Source of the DNA: Arenicellales bacterium
Lineage (GTDB): Bacteria; Pseudomonadota; Gammaproteobacteria; BMS3Bbin11
Length of the DNA stretch: 64,000 nucleotides
Assembly (NCBI GenBank): GCA_029287915.1
Contig: JARFQE010000110.1
Span: forward strand, 1-64,000
Direction of reading: 5' to 3'
The notes beneath the pieces are model-generated. The model was not told the DNA's origin, searched no databases, and saw only the letters and a list, made by a program, of their open reading frames with translations. How positions within the stretch are numbered: the stretch's first letter is position 1; every line of letters starts with the position of its first letter. Both the position numbers and the translations under genes were made by a program. Below, piece by piece: positions 21,635-30,795 of the stretch.

Positions 21635-22069
21635 ATGCGCCCAATGCAGCATATTGATCTGCCAGAAGTGATGGCTATAGAAAACCAGTCATATGAATTC
21701 CCCTGGACTGAAGGTATATTCGACGATTGTCTGAAAAACCAGTATCTATCCACGCTTTATATTAATAATAAACAAATACTGGCTTATACAGTTTCTCAGT
21801 TCGTTATTGATGAATGTCATTTACTGAACCTTTGTGTACGAAAGCAAGATAGAGGCCGTGGTGTGGGAAAAATGATGGTTCAGTATTTGATGAATCAGGC
21901 CAGGCAGAATGATATCGGATCTATTTTTCTTGAGGTGCGAATGTCAAATAAAGCGGCAATCCATTTATATGACAAACTTGGTTTTAATGAAATAGGAATA
22001 CGCAGAGATTATTATCCATCAAACAATGGCCGTGAAGATGCTCTGGTGCTTGCCTATGAAATTACCTGA
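21635..22069 (+). CDS. rimI: Ribosomal protein S18-alanine N-acetyltransferase RimI
   Basis: GNAT acetyltransferase of about 144 residues. The acetyl-CoA loop is RKQDRGRGVGKMM, then FLEVRMSNKAAIHLYDKLGF and the RimI-type ending RRDYYPSNNGREDALVLAYEI. ATG 21635 gives a start that aligns with E. coli RimI; TTG 21608 and ATG 21572 are in-frame alternatives that extend into the end of the glycosylase gene. It converges on the TRAP permease gene with one base between them. Confidence 0.9.
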   Translation: MRPMQHIDLPEVMAIENQSYEFPWTEGIFDDCLKNQYLSTLYINNKQILAYTVSQFVIDECHLLNLCVRKQDRGRGVGKMMVQYLMNQARQNDIGSIFLEVRMSNKAAIHLYDKLGFNEIGIRRDYYPSNNGREDALVLAYEIT

Positions 22070-22070
22070 A

Positions 22071-23345
22071 CTAAGGCGTCAGGAAGACCAGGCTTAACGA
22101 AGGCCAGTAGGTGATGAGCAGCACAGCGAACAGTAGAATGAAAAAGAACGGCAGTGTAGCGATGTATAGTTCCATTACAGGCTTGTTGAAACGAAAACTT
22201 GCAATGAATAAATTCATCCCTACTGGTGGTGTGAAATAACCAAGCTGCATGTTAGCAAGAAAAATAATACCGAGGTGAACAGGGTGAATGCCATAGCCTG
22301 CGGCAATTGGTAATATGATCGGAACGATAATGATCAGCGCAGAAAAAATATCCAGCATCATGCCCAGTCCCAGCAGGAACACATTAAGTGCAATCAAAAA
22401 AGTCCACTTGTTTTCGATGAATGAGCGTATACTTTCAAATATTTTTGTTGGAACTTCAGCATCCACCATATAGTTGGTAGATGCCAGTGAAACACCCAGT
22501 ATCAGGATGATAGCTCCCACCAGCACCATAGATTCACGAATAATCTCTGGTAATTCGCGAAATTTGACCTCACGTTTAATGAAAACTTCAACCACAAGAA
22601 CATAGACCGCAGTCACTGCAGCAGCTTCAGAAACGGCAAAATAGCCACCATAAATACCACCCAGAACGAGGAAAGGCAGGGGAATTTCCCAGATGGACTC
22701 CCGTATGGCAGACAGGATCTCCTTGCTATCGAAACTCGTTGTCAGCTGTCCTTTGGGCTGTTTCCACATACTCCAGGCTGCCAGCAATACCATCATCAAC
22801 AAACCCGGCAGGATACCTGCCAGAAACAGATCATCTATATTAACTGGTGTATGCAGGGAAGACTGCTGCGCTATTACACCATAAAGAATCAATGGTAGAG
22901 AGGGAGCAAACAGGAGGCCTAAACTTCCAGATGTGGTAATCAGGCCAAGATTGAATCGTTCTGGATATGCCGCCTGCTGCAATGCAGGGTAGAGTAGTGC
23001 TCCCAGGGCTACGATGGTAACTCCTGATGCGCCGGTAAAGGCAGTAAAAAATGCACAGGCTGTTAGGGCCACGATTGCCAGGCCGCCAGGCATCCAGCCA
23101 AGAAGGGCATGTGCCATGCGCACCATTCGGGCTGGTGCCTGGCTCTCACCAAGCACATAACCGGCAAAGGTGAATAACGGGATTGCCAGCAGTATCGGCA
23201 TCTCTGCCAGACGATATATTTCTATGGTTACTACCTGCAGGTCGATCCCTTCACTGTGAAAGCCCCACAGAGCGCCAGCACCGATGATGCTGAACAGCGG
23301 AGCACCCAGTAATGCTAGCAGAAGCAGTACTAAAGCGATTATCAC
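22071..23345 (-). CDS. dctM: TRAP transporter large permease (DctM)
   Basis: Membrane subunit of a Na+-coupled tripartite ATP-independent periplasmic transporter. 424 residues with about 12 hydrophobic segments and the DctM features PILLAIPLFTFAGYVLGES, GASGVTIVALGALLYPAL and the closing LANMQLGYFTPPVGMNLF. Its start overlaps the stop of dctQ by 4 bp (ATGA), so the two are translationally coupled. The substrate is not readable from this subunit. Confidence 0.93.
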   Translation of the reverse strand: MIIALVLLLLALLGAPLFSIIGAGALWGFHSEGIDLQVVTIEIYRLAEMPILLAIPLFTFAGYVLGESQAPARMVRMAHALLGWMPGGLAIVALTACAFFTAFTGASGVTIVALGALLYPALQQAAYPERFNLGLITTSGSLGLLFAPSLPLILYGVIAQQSSLHTPVNIDDLFLAGILPGLLMMVLLAAWSMWKQPKGQLTTSFDSKEILSAIRESIWEIPLPFLVLGGIYGGYFAVSEAAAVTAVYVLVVEVFIKREVKFRELPEIIRESMVLVGAIILILGVSLASTNYMVDAEVPTKIFESIRSFIENKWTFLIALNVFLLGLGMMLDIFSALIIIVPIILPIAAGYGIHPVHLGIIFLANMQLGYFTPPVGMNLFIASFRFNKPVMELYIATLPFFFILLFAVLLITYWPSLSLVFLTP

Positions 23346-23833
23346 TGTTTGTTAGCCCCTTTTAGTAAATCAATGACTGCTTCCATTACCTGCAAGGTAT
23401 AGCGCAGGGCAATGACGGTAAAACCAAAGGGTATTATTGATTCGGGTAGCCAGGCAGGGACTGCGGCAAATGCTTTTGTACCGATGTTCCATTCATCTAT
23501 CAGAAAGCGAATTGAATGCCAGGCAATTATTGCTGAAATAATCGCTGCAAATGAGCGCGTGATGATAGAGTTTATTGTCTTTAATCCGGCGGGTAAGATA
23601 CGAGACAGGACATCCACACGGATCTGTTTGTGCTGTCGTGTGGCCACAAGTGCACCTAACAGGCCGACCCACAGAACCAGCACACGCAGCAGTGGGTCCA
23701 GCCAGGTTGCCCCTGTGTCGAAGAAATTCCTCATCAATATCTGGCCGAAAGCCAGAATGATCATGCTCATTAGGATAAAGACGAGCAAGCCATCTTCGAT
23801 ATTATGCAGGTACCGAACAGCTCTCTGTAACAT
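23342..23833 (-). CDS. dctQ: TRAP transporter small permease (DctQ)
   Basis: 163 residues with four hydrophobic segments and the DctQ pattern LILMSMIILAFGQILMRNFF then WLDPLLRVLVLWVGLLGA and ATRQHKQIRVDVL. It works as a stable complex with DctM. It lies 20 bp after dctP on the same strand. Confidence 0.92.
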   Translation of the reverse strand: MLQRAVRYLHNIEDGLLVFILMSMIILAFGQILMRNFFDTGATWLDPLLRVLVLWVGLLGALVATRQHKQIRVDVLSRILPAGLKTINSIITRSFAAIISAIIAWHSIRFLIDEWNIGTKAFAAVPAWLPESIIPFGFTVIALRYTLQVMEAVIDLLKGANKQ

Positions 23834-23853
23834 GGATAGTTTTCCGGATACGT

Positions 23854-24885
23854 TCAGTTACTGGCAGAAGTAGCAGTTTTCGTACGGTAGCTGTCCAATA
23901 AACCGTTGAGCTTGCGATAAAGCTCAGGGGATGCGGCCTTACTTCCAGTCTCCTTGATAACCTCGTCGGCAAGGCTTTTCCAGTAGGCAATTTCCTCCTT
24001 TTCCGGGAGCACAAATTCTGTCCCCATTTTAATCAGTGCCTGTCGCGCATTTTCATTGTCCTTGCGATTGATTTTATCCATTGATGAGAAAGTCCGCGCT
24101 ACAATATCTTTTACAATTTTCTGATCAGCAGGTTCAATTTTGTTGAAGCGTTTATTGTCGATTATCAAAACGCCAACAAGATATAGCAGGGGGACATCAG
24201 TGATGCTGCGTATTCGAGTATGCCACTGAAATGCCAGCGCACCGGTAGTCGTAGCCCCAATGGTATCGATGAGGCCTGTCTGCAGACCTGTATAGACATC
24301 TGCTAAAGGAAGGGTGACTGGGGAAATTCCCATTTTACTGAACAGGGCCTCATTAAGAATATCATCTTCAGGTATCCATAGTTTATGCTTCTTCAGGTCC
24401 TCCACATTTTTGATAGTGCTGCTGGACATCAGATAGGCAAAGCCACCTTCAGAGATCCCAAGGATGGTAAATCCCTTCTTTTCCATTCCCTGTTTTAACA
24501 AGGGGTCGATTGTTGGACGGACGAAGTCAATTTCATCATAGTCTTTGAACACCATGGGGAGGCTGTAAATCTGCATGTCTGGATAGGTGTAAGCCAGACT
24601 GCCGCCAGTAAGCGCGCCGCCCTGCAACTGTCCGAGACGAATTTTTTTCATCACACTTTTGTCATTACCCATGACGCCGCCCGGGTAGAATTTAAGTTTC
24701 ACCCGGCCATTGGTTTTTTCAGTGATTTCCTTTGCAGCAGCACGCATTTGTGTCATCCACGTCGTGCCATCAGGAGCAAGTGTGGCAATTTTTAATGTTA
24801 TTGCAAAACTATTGTTAAATGAAGCGAGCAGGGAGATTGCGATGAAAAGTTTTATTAGTTGTTTTGAAGTATCAAAAAGAGACAT
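23854..24885 (-). CDS. dctP: TRAP transporter substrate-binding protein (DctP)
   Basis: Periplasmic solute receptor of 343 residues. A signal peptide (hydrophobic about 12-28, Ala cleavage region) precedes LKIATLAPDGTTWMTQMR. The DctP features continue through VKLKFYPGGVMGNDKSVMKKIRLGQ (quoted here only in part, about residues 60-85), LWIPEDD and LQTGLIDTIGATTTGAL, where the usual ligand-binding Arg would sit nearby. With a TatT gene next door it belongs to the TatT-associated TRAP group rather than classical C4-dicarboxylate systems; the ligand is unknown. Confidence 0.92.
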   Translation of the reverse strand: MSLFDTSKQLIKLFIAISLLASFNNSFAITLKIATLAPDGTTWMTQMRAAAKEITEKTNGRVKLKFYPGGVMGNDKSVMKKIRLGQLQGGALTGGSLAYTYPDMQIYSLPMVFKDYDEIDFVRPTIDPLLKQGMEKKGFTILGISEGGFAYLMSSSTIKNVEDLKKHKLWIPEDDILNEALFSKMGISPVTLPLADVYTGLQTGLIDTIGATTTGALAFQWHTRIRSITDVPLLYLVGVLIIDNKRFNKIEPADQKIVKDIVARTFSSMDKINRKDNENARQALIKMGTEFVLPEKEEIAYWKSLADEVIKETGSKAASPELYRKLNGLLDSYRTKTATSASN

Positions 24886-24951
24886 AACGTATCAATCCAT
24901 TATCAATAATTGTTACTGTAAATATCTGGAAGTATCAATTTTTCCTGATTC

Positions 24952-25800
24952 TCAGAAGAAATCACCGGATTCCATGAGTAACTGACGTGCCTGTTCCTGG
25001 GCCAGTGTGTTGATCAGCGTCATACCCGGCGAAGCAGCGGGAGAGGCCAGAACTTCATTGAGTAATTTATCGTGAAGTTGCCTGTCAAACACCATGCGCG
25101 CATAATAGCGTGCATATAGTGTCTTGACCATCAGGTTGTTACCGTCACTCAGCTTGATTGCCTGTTCAAAATACTTTTTTGCGAGATCCGGTTTTCCACC
25201 CATGGCTGCAGGAAGAAAGGAATTAAGGACAGCCAGGTAGAGTTGAGCGTTGCCATTATCCCAGGCAGGATCGAGTTCGACGACTCGAAGCATGATAGCT
25301 TTAATCTTTGGTATATCAGCGATGGCTGTCCAGTCATCTGTTCGACTTTGAATCCAGCCAGCCCAGGCAACACCCCAGCTATTGAGGACGCGCAGATCGT
25401 TTTTTTCTGCCTTTTGCAGAGCCTTTGTGAATTCAGGAAAGCGCTGTTCAGAAATTGTGCAAAGCTCTGGGACTTTTACACAGAATGCATGGTGAGCATA
25501 GTCAAGGGATTTTTCCGTTAAGCGCCTGGATCGATCCGGTTCTTCAGTGGCAAAAGCACCTGCATAGGAGCCATAAAGATTGCTACCCGCAAGCAGCAGG
25601 TCAATATCATCCGGTGCACCCTGGATAAAACTGTCAATCATTATCAGGTAGGCAGGGGCACCCTGACGAACAGTATCCAGATCATTCTGATTCATGATGG
25701 CCTGACTGAGATTGTCAGCCAGGTCTTTAGTCGCAGAACTGACAAATGTACTACATCCAGTTAGAGCCAGGATTGTAGATAAAAAGAGAACTAACCGCAT
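24952..25800 (-). CDS. TRAP transporter TatT-component lipoprotein
   Basis: 282 residues. The lipobox LALTGCS places the acylated Cys near residue 16. The rest is alpha-helical, TPR-like: VELDPAWDNGNAQLYLAVL, then KKYFEQAIKLSDGNNLMVKTL (about 19 and 20 residues). TatT (Treponema Tp0956-type) is a trimeric periplasmic TPR lipoprotein that binds the DctP partner, possibly handing hydrophobic ligands to it. It is the first gene of the four-gene TRAP operon, 66 bp before dctP. Confidence 0.88.
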   Translation of the reverse strand: MRLVLFLSTILALTGCSTFVSSATKDLADNLSQAIMNQNDLDTVRQGAPAYLIMIDSFIQGAPDDIDLLLAGSNLYGSYAGAFATEEPDRSRRLTEKSLDYAHHAFCVKVPELCTISEQRFPEFTKALQKAEKNDLRVLNSWGVAWAGWIQSRTDDWTAIADIPKIKAIMLRVVELDPAWDNGNAQLYLAVLNSFLPAAMGGKPDLAKKYFEQAIKLSDGNNLMVKTLYARYYARMVFDRQLHDKLLNEVLASPAASPGMTLINTLAQEQARQLLMESGDFF

Positions 25801-25921
25801 CGTCCGTGGAGCCTGTAATTCAGGAGCGATGATTATACGGGCTCTGTAACAGTGTCGCTAGATGCAGAAAGAAATTTATAATATCTACCGAGGTAGATAG
25901 CAATACGGATTGGAGAAAAAC

Positions 25922-27379
25922 TCAATAACGCCAGATCTTTAGTTTCTGGCCATGGAATAAAAGGTCATTGGTGCTAATTTTGTTCCATTTCAGCAGCTCA
26001 TTTAGCGTAACTTTATAGCGTCTCGACAATGACCAGAGAGTATCTCCCTTTCTCACTGATATTACCTTCGGTGATTGCTTAGATGAAGGACTGCTTACGT
26101 TTGTTCGCTTGTTTCTGGATGCTTTCGCACTTTTTATATCAGATTTTGTATTGCTATAACTTCTCGACAGGGGTATCAGGAGATCCTGATTTATGCTGAT
26201 TCTGCTGCTTTTAAGTTTGTTTGTTTTTTTCAGTGAAGCAATACTGATGCCATGACTAAGAGCAATGCCGCTTAGTGTGTCGCCTTTTCTGACTTTGTAA
26301 TGAGCCCACCGTACACGTTTGTGCTGGGGTATTCCGGCAATTGCGTCAGCAATCATTTCTGCAGTGGAAGCTGCAACAAGCAGACGGTGGGGGCCGGCAG
26401 GGTCGGTTGCCCAGCGTTTGAAGCCGGGGTTAAGCAGTTCAAGCTCTTTGATCGGGATGTTCGCTGCATCAGCAACTACCGCAAGTTCAATCTGGCTATT
26501 CAATCGAATAACGTCGAAATAGGGTTCATTGGGCACCCTGGCAATTTTTAGTCCATACTTTTCAGGATTCTTGATAATGTTACTGAAGGCGATGAGTTTA
26601 GGTACGTAACGAACTGTTTCTGAGCGAAGTTTCAGGTTTGTGTAATGGGTAGATTTACCCTTGCGCTTGTTGGCCAAAATAGCACGAGAGACAGTCCCTT
26701 CGCCTGCGTTGTAGCTGGCCAGTGCCAATAACCAGTCACCATTAAAATCCGCGCTTAACTTTTCCAGGTAATTTAGCGCTGCGTTGGTAGAGGAATAAAT
26801 ATCCTTGCGGCCATCGTACCACCAGTTCTGTTTCAATCCATAATGTCGACCTGTTGCAGGGATAAATTGCCACAGCCCTACGGCCTTTGCGCTGGACAGT
26901 GCATGCGGTTTAAAGGCACTCTCAATGGCTGGCAGTAGTGCTATCTCCATTGGCATGTTACGCTGTTCTACCTGTGAAGCGATGTGATAAAGATATGGGG
27001 TAGCCCGGTTTATCAGACGCTCTATGTATTGCGGTCGGGATGAATACCAGCGTTCGTATTCTGCAACATGCTTGCTGTTAAGCGCTGGCAAGTCATAACC
27101 TGCCCGTATTCGGTCCCACAGGTCGTGGTAGTCTTCGCTAGTATAAATGACGTTCTTCGGCTGATATTCTCGTGGTGCCGGGTTAGCAACAGATGATTGC
27201 TGTTTTTTAGAGGCAGATTCAGCAGGTATTTCTTCTCCATTATCAAAATAGGAAGACAGGGGTTTATTATCTGATCGGTTCTCTGCACTTATATCTTTCG
27301 TTGTCGCGCAGCCAGTGAGAAAATACAGCGCTGAAACAAGCAGGATGATGTGTATTTTGGTGGTCAGTGTTACTTTCAT
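25922..27379 (-). CDS. mltD: Membrane-bound lytic murein transglycosylase D (MltD-like, two LysM)
   Basis: Peptidoglycan-cleaving lytic transglycosylase anchored as a lipoprotein. The lipobox is LTGCA. The SLT catalytic domain has the Glu in LPAIESAFKPHALSSAKAVG, then GLWQFIPATGRHYGL and LALASYNAGEGTV. Two C-terminal LysM domains follow (VRKGDTLSGIA and VRKGDTLWSLS), separated by a Ser/Lys-rich linker. Start chosen at ATG 27379 so that the signal peptide begins properly; an ATG ten codons upstream exists. It lies beside methyltransferase-rnhA-dnaQ as in many gammaproteobacteria, but the gloB gene usually found between is missing. Confidence 0.93.
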   Translation of the reverse strand: MKVTLTTKIHIILLVSALYFLTGCATTKDISAENRSDNKPLSSYFDNGEEIPAESASKKQQSSVANPAPREYQPKNVIYTSEDYHDLWDRIRAGYDLPALNSKHVAEYERWYSSRPQYIERLINRATPYLYHIASQVEQRNMPMEIALLPAIESAFKPHALSSAKAVGLWQFIPATGRHYGLKQNWWYDGRKDIYSSTNAALNYLEKLSADFNGDWLLALASYNAGEGTVSRAILANKRKGKSTHYTNLKLRSETVRYVPKLIAFSNIIKNPEKYGLKIARVPNEPYFDVIRLNSQIELAVVADAANIPIKELELLNPGFKRWATDPAGPHRLLVAASTAEMIADAIAGIPQHKRVRWAHYKVRKGDTLSGIALSHGISIASLKKTNKLKSSRISINQDLLIPLSRSYSNTKSDIKSAKASRNKRTNVSSPSSKQSPKVISVRKGDTLWSLSRRYKVTLNELLKWNKISTNDLLFHGQKLKIWRY

Positions 27380-27681
27380 GTTCTTTTTATTGGATTCGAG
27401 TGTCAGCAATTTACATGGTCAAGTTTACGTCTGCTCAAGCCATATATACTTCCTTGTTTCAGTATTGGCTGCACTGGGTTTTTATTTTATATTGGGAAGT
27501 GTAGCTTATGATCCCAACATATTCTAGAAAATAATACAGGTATGATTTATAAAACATTGTTTATTCATAAGTAATTAATTTTATAATGTATAAATAATGC
27601 ATAAGCCTCAAGCCAGTCATACATGCTTTATGTTGTTCCGGTAATTGCCAGTGAATATTCTCATTAACATGAATAACCACC
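27380..27681. other. Divergent promoter region between mltD and the methyltransferase gene
   Basis: 302 bp of AT-rich sequence with no convincing gene. On the + strand TTGTTT (27557-27562) and a consensus TATAAT (27582-27587) are 19 bp apart, a plausible but stretched promoter for the methyltransferase operon about 95 bp downstream. Confidence 0.4.
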
Positions 27682-28434
27682 ATGAGTAGTTTTTCTCTAT
27701 GGAGCCAGACCAGCCTTGGGCAGTCCTTGTTTGTAGAAGAGAAGAAAGCCCTGAGTAATTTTTTACCTGCTTTGAAAGGTGATATAGCAGTCCAGTATGG
27801 ATATGCAGGCACATCATCTATGCTTGATATGAGTGATATTGAGCATAAAATATTTTTACAGGCCACGGAGCATCCTGATACCCAGTCTTTTTCACCTGGG
27901 CACTATGGCGACTTGCAGCCTCTCTATGTCGACAGCGGGGCTCTTCTTCCCTTCGCTTCATCATCCGTTGATCTATGTATATTGGCCCATATGCTAGATT
28001 TTGCAGATGATCCGCATCATTTATTACGTGAAAGCAGGGAAATACTTGTTAGCGGTGGTCACCTGATTATCCTCGGATTCAACCCATATAGTCTATGGGG
28101 GGGCAGGAAGCTATTTTCACGTAGGCAAACACCATGGAATAGCCATAGTTTTTCTGTCTACAAAGTCAGGGACTGGCTTAGTTTACTGGATTTCCAGGTT
28201 AGCAGCGGTATGATGCTGTATTATTCTCCACCGATACAGCGGCAGAGACTGCGTCAACGATTTTTATTCATGGAACATGCCGGTAGCCGCTGGTGGCCGA
28301 TGCTGGCGTCTGTTTATCTACTGATTGCACAGAAGAGGGATGAGGGCATGACTGTGATTGATTTCCGGGAAAACTTCAGAAAGAATTCTTTTCTGAATGT
28401 CGCTGAGCCTGTGGCGAAAAACTATTCTAAGTAG
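27682..28434 (+). CDS. Class I SAM-dependent methyltransferase
   Basis: 250 residues. A Methyltransf_11-like core is seen in LPFASSSVDLCILAHMLDFADDPHHLL (about residues 90-116, quoted in two parts in the family), ESREILVSGGHLIILGFNPYSLWG. The classic glycine-rich SAM loop is weak. This family is typically found beside rnhA and dnaQ and is annotated only as a methyltransferase domain protein; its substrate is unknown. Confidence 0.8.
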   Translation: MSSFSLWSQTSLGQSLFVEEKKALSNFLPALKGDIAVQYGYAGTSSMLDMSDIEHKIFLQATEHPDTQSFSPGHYGDLQPLYVDSGALLPFASSSVDLCILAHMLDFADDPHHLLRESREILVSGGHLIILGFNPYSLWGGRKLFSRRQTPWNSHSFSVYKVRDWLSLLDFQVSSGMMLYYSPPIQRQRLRQRFLFMEHAGSRWWPMLASVYLLIAQKRDEGMTVIDFRENFRKNSFLNVAEPVAKNYSK

Positions 28435-28471
28435 ATGAGTTAAGAGATCTTAGTAAACGTGAAGAATATGA

Positions 28472-28915
28472 ATGGCATCTGAGGTAATTATTTATACTGA
28501 TGGAGCGTGTCGTGGTAATCCAGGCCCTGGCGGCTGGGGTGCGGTGCTTGCCTACGGCACTAAAAAAAAGGAGCTGTCAGGCTCAGAAAGAGAGACGACC
28601 AACAATAGAATGGAACTTCTTGCCGCCATTCAGGCACTGGAAAGTCTGACAAGAGCCTGTAAAGTAAGTTTGTATACCGACTCGCAGTACCTTCGTAAGG
28701 GCATATTGGAGTGGATGGATAACTGGAAAAAAAGGGGTTGGAAAACAGCCGCCAGGAAGCCGGTAAAGAACCAGGATTTGTGGATTCGTCTGGACCGAGC
28801 AATCATGCATCATGATATAGACTGGCATTGGGTTAAAGGACATTCTGGTATTGCAGGCAATGAGCACGCGGATAATCTGGCCAATATGGCAATAGACCAG
28901 ATGCTTGCGCAATAG
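28472..28915 (+). CDS. rnhA: Ribonuclease HI
   Basis: Cleaves RNA in RNA-DNA hybrids. 147 residues with all four catalytic carboxylates: Asp in [20 protein letters not shown], Glu in NNRMELLAA, Asp in [12 protein letters not shown] and Asp in [12 protein letters not shown]. The basic handle [19 protein letters not shown] is present. It is 21 bp from dnaQ, the usual pairing. Confidence 0.97.
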   Translation: MASEVIIYTDGACRGNPGPGGWGAVLAYGTKKKELSGSERETTNNRMELLAAIQALESLTRACKVSLYTDSQYLRKGILEWMDNWKKRGWKTAARKPVKNQDLWIRLDRAIMHHDIDWHWVKGHSGIAGNEHADNLANMAIDQMLAQ

Positions 28916-28936
28916 ACACAATAAAGGGATTAAGCA

Positions 28937-29647
28937 ATGAGACAGGTGGTACTGGACACGGAAACAACTGGCTTAGATCCCCATCAGGGGCATCGTATTA
29001 TTGAAATTGGCTGCGTTGAACTGATTGATCGTAAAAGAACCGGTAATGAACTGCACCAGTATTTACAACCCGACCGAAAGATTGATGCTGGTGCGATCGA
29101 AGTGCATGGCATTACCAACGAGTTTCTACAGGACAAGCCAAGATTTGAAGATATCGTTGATGATTTTCTCGCTTATATCAAGGGCTCACAGCTGATCATC
29201 CACAATGCCCCGTTTGATGTGGGTTTTATTAATAATGAACTAACGCTCACTGGTCGCAATCTCGGTGATACAAATAATTATTGCGAAGTGATCGACAGCC
29301 TGGTAATGGCAAGGCGCATGCGTCCTGGGCAAAAGAACTCGCTCGATGCCCTGTGCAGGCATTTTAATATAGACAACTCTCAGCGCGAGCTTCACGGCGC
29401 TTTGCTGGATGCTGAATTACTGGCAGAAGTATACCTGGCACTAACTGGTGGGCAGTCAGCACTGTTTCAGGACAGTGATTCGGGGCGAAATGCACAGGCA
29501 GAAAAGATCATACGTCGATTCGATAGCAACCGAGCTAGCCTGCCAATTATCAATGCCAGTGCTGAAGAAAGGAAGCTGCATGAGGCCTGGCTGGATGAGC
29601 TGGATAGAAAAACGGATGGCAAATGTCTGTGGCGTTTAGATAGCTAA
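28937..29647 (+). CDS. dnaQ: DNA polymerase III epsilon subunit (3'-5' exonuclease)
   Basis: Proofreading exonuclease of 236 residues. DEDDh motifs are Exo I VLDTETTGLDP, Exo II HNAPFDVGFINNEL and Exo III HGALLDAELLAEVYLAL. The alpha-binding tail follows. It is the third gene of the methyltransferase-rnhA-dnaQ unit and converges on the TraB gene. Confidence 0.96.
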   Translation: MRQVVLDTETTGLDPHQGHRIIEIGCVELIDRKRTGNELHQYLQPDRKIDAGAIEVHGITNEFLQDKPRFEDIVDDFLAYIKGSQLIIHNAPFDVGFINNELTLTGRNLGDTNNYCEVIDSLVMARRMRPGQKNSLDALCRHFNIDNSQRELHGALLDAELLAEVYLALTGGQSALFQDSDSGRNAQAEKIIRRFDSNRASLPIINASAEERKLHEAWLDELDRKTDGKCLWRLDS

Positions 29648-29672
29648 TTTCTGCCAGCGCGATCGATGATGA

Positions 29673-30704
29673 TTATTCTCCATTTATAATTCGTGTCACT
29701 CTATAGCCCGCCATCCTCAGTTTGTTGAGTAAACCCTGATCACCGGGCAGGTGCAGGGCGCCTACCGCAACGAAAGTGTTTCCAGCCTGCAGTTGTTTCT
29801 GCATACGATTAAACATTCTCTGATTTCGCTCAAAAATTAGCCTGGTATTGATTAACTTTGCCAGTCGCCTGTCATTAGGTTGCTGGCTGTCTGCGATACT
29901 AACTAATTTTTCCAGGTCTCCATTTATATAGGCATTGAGCATCTGCTGATAAGCCAGGTCTTTCTCTGCCAATGAGTCTATAGTTGAATGCAATAGACCG
30001 ACCTGGTCATCTATTGCTATATCATCAAAAACGGAAAGCTGCTCATTAAAAGTTTCCAGGCCCTGTACCCTGATTCCCGCCTTTCTTGCCAGGTCAGCGA
30101 GTTTTTTATCAAGAAACGTCCCAGATTTGTTTTCCGGTCTGACCAGTAACAGCATGGCGGCCCACGGCTTGAGAACAGTCAGGACATCTCCGGGTAAGTG
30201 GTTGCCGGATTCGATGAGTGCATTTTTGACTTCATTGTAGGTTGTTTCACCAATTATCTGAGTAAGTTTTCTGCCATCGGTGAACAGCATCTTTCTCAGC
30301 ATATCGACAGAACCGTTAGCATTCAATTCAAGTTCCAGCATTAGTGTGTCAGCCACATTTAGCCGCTTGATAACACTGTCAGGAATGTCCATGATTCTTG
30401 CATCATCAAGATGGATAGTGCCAAAAATATAGCTACTCCTGATTCCATTGTAGATGTCGGGATGTTCAATGCGCCACAACAAAGTGCTGCCGGTTTGCTT
30501 ATCGGCAATTTTTCTACTATCTGTCGGGTAGACAGGAAACGCCTTATTCCGCTCCCCTTTGCTACGATCTATGTATCGAATTTCACTTTGTGTATTCTGG
30601 GCTGTTTGATAGGCAACTGCAGGGACTGTGCATGCGAGATTTGACGTGAGCATGCATAAAATTATTATTTTTGCCCGTTGAAGTAAAAAATCAGTAATTT
30701 TCAT
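29673..30704 (-). CDS. TraB/GumN family protein
   Basis: 343 residues with an N-terminal hydrophobic signal segment (about 12-31). The TraB/GumN fold has two GxxH motifs, SYIFGTIHLDD near residue 100 and VAVGALHLPGDQGLL near the C-terminus, and LMLELELNANG between. These His/Glu residues resemble the Tiki metalloprotease active site; in bacteria the activity is largely untested. It is predicted to be periplasmic or surface-exposed and is transcribed divergently from the glycosyltransferase gene. Confidence 0.85.
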   Translation of the reverse strand: MKITDFLLQRAKIIILCMLTSNLACTVPAVAYQTAQNTQSEIRYIDRSKGERNKAFPVYPTDSRKIADKQTGSTLLWRIEHPDIYNGIRSSYIFGTIHLDDARIMDIPDSVIKRLNVADTLMLELELNANGSVDMLRKMLFTDGRKLTQIIGETTYNEVKNALIESGNHLPGDVLTVLKPWAAMLLLVRPENKSGTFLDKKLADLARKAGIRVQGLETFNEQLSVFDDIAIDDQVGLLHSTIDSLAEKDLAYQQMLNAYINGDLEKLVSIADSQQPNDRRLAKLINTRLIFERNQRMFNRMQKQLQAGNTFVAVGALHLPGDQGLLNKLRMAGYRVTRIINGE

Positions 30705-30795
30705 TTGCTGAGAGGGATAAAACCCGAATGCTCCGGTGTATTGTTCTGTATAGCCTTATATAATAGCCTAATTGTAACCCAGGAGTACGCCGCAA

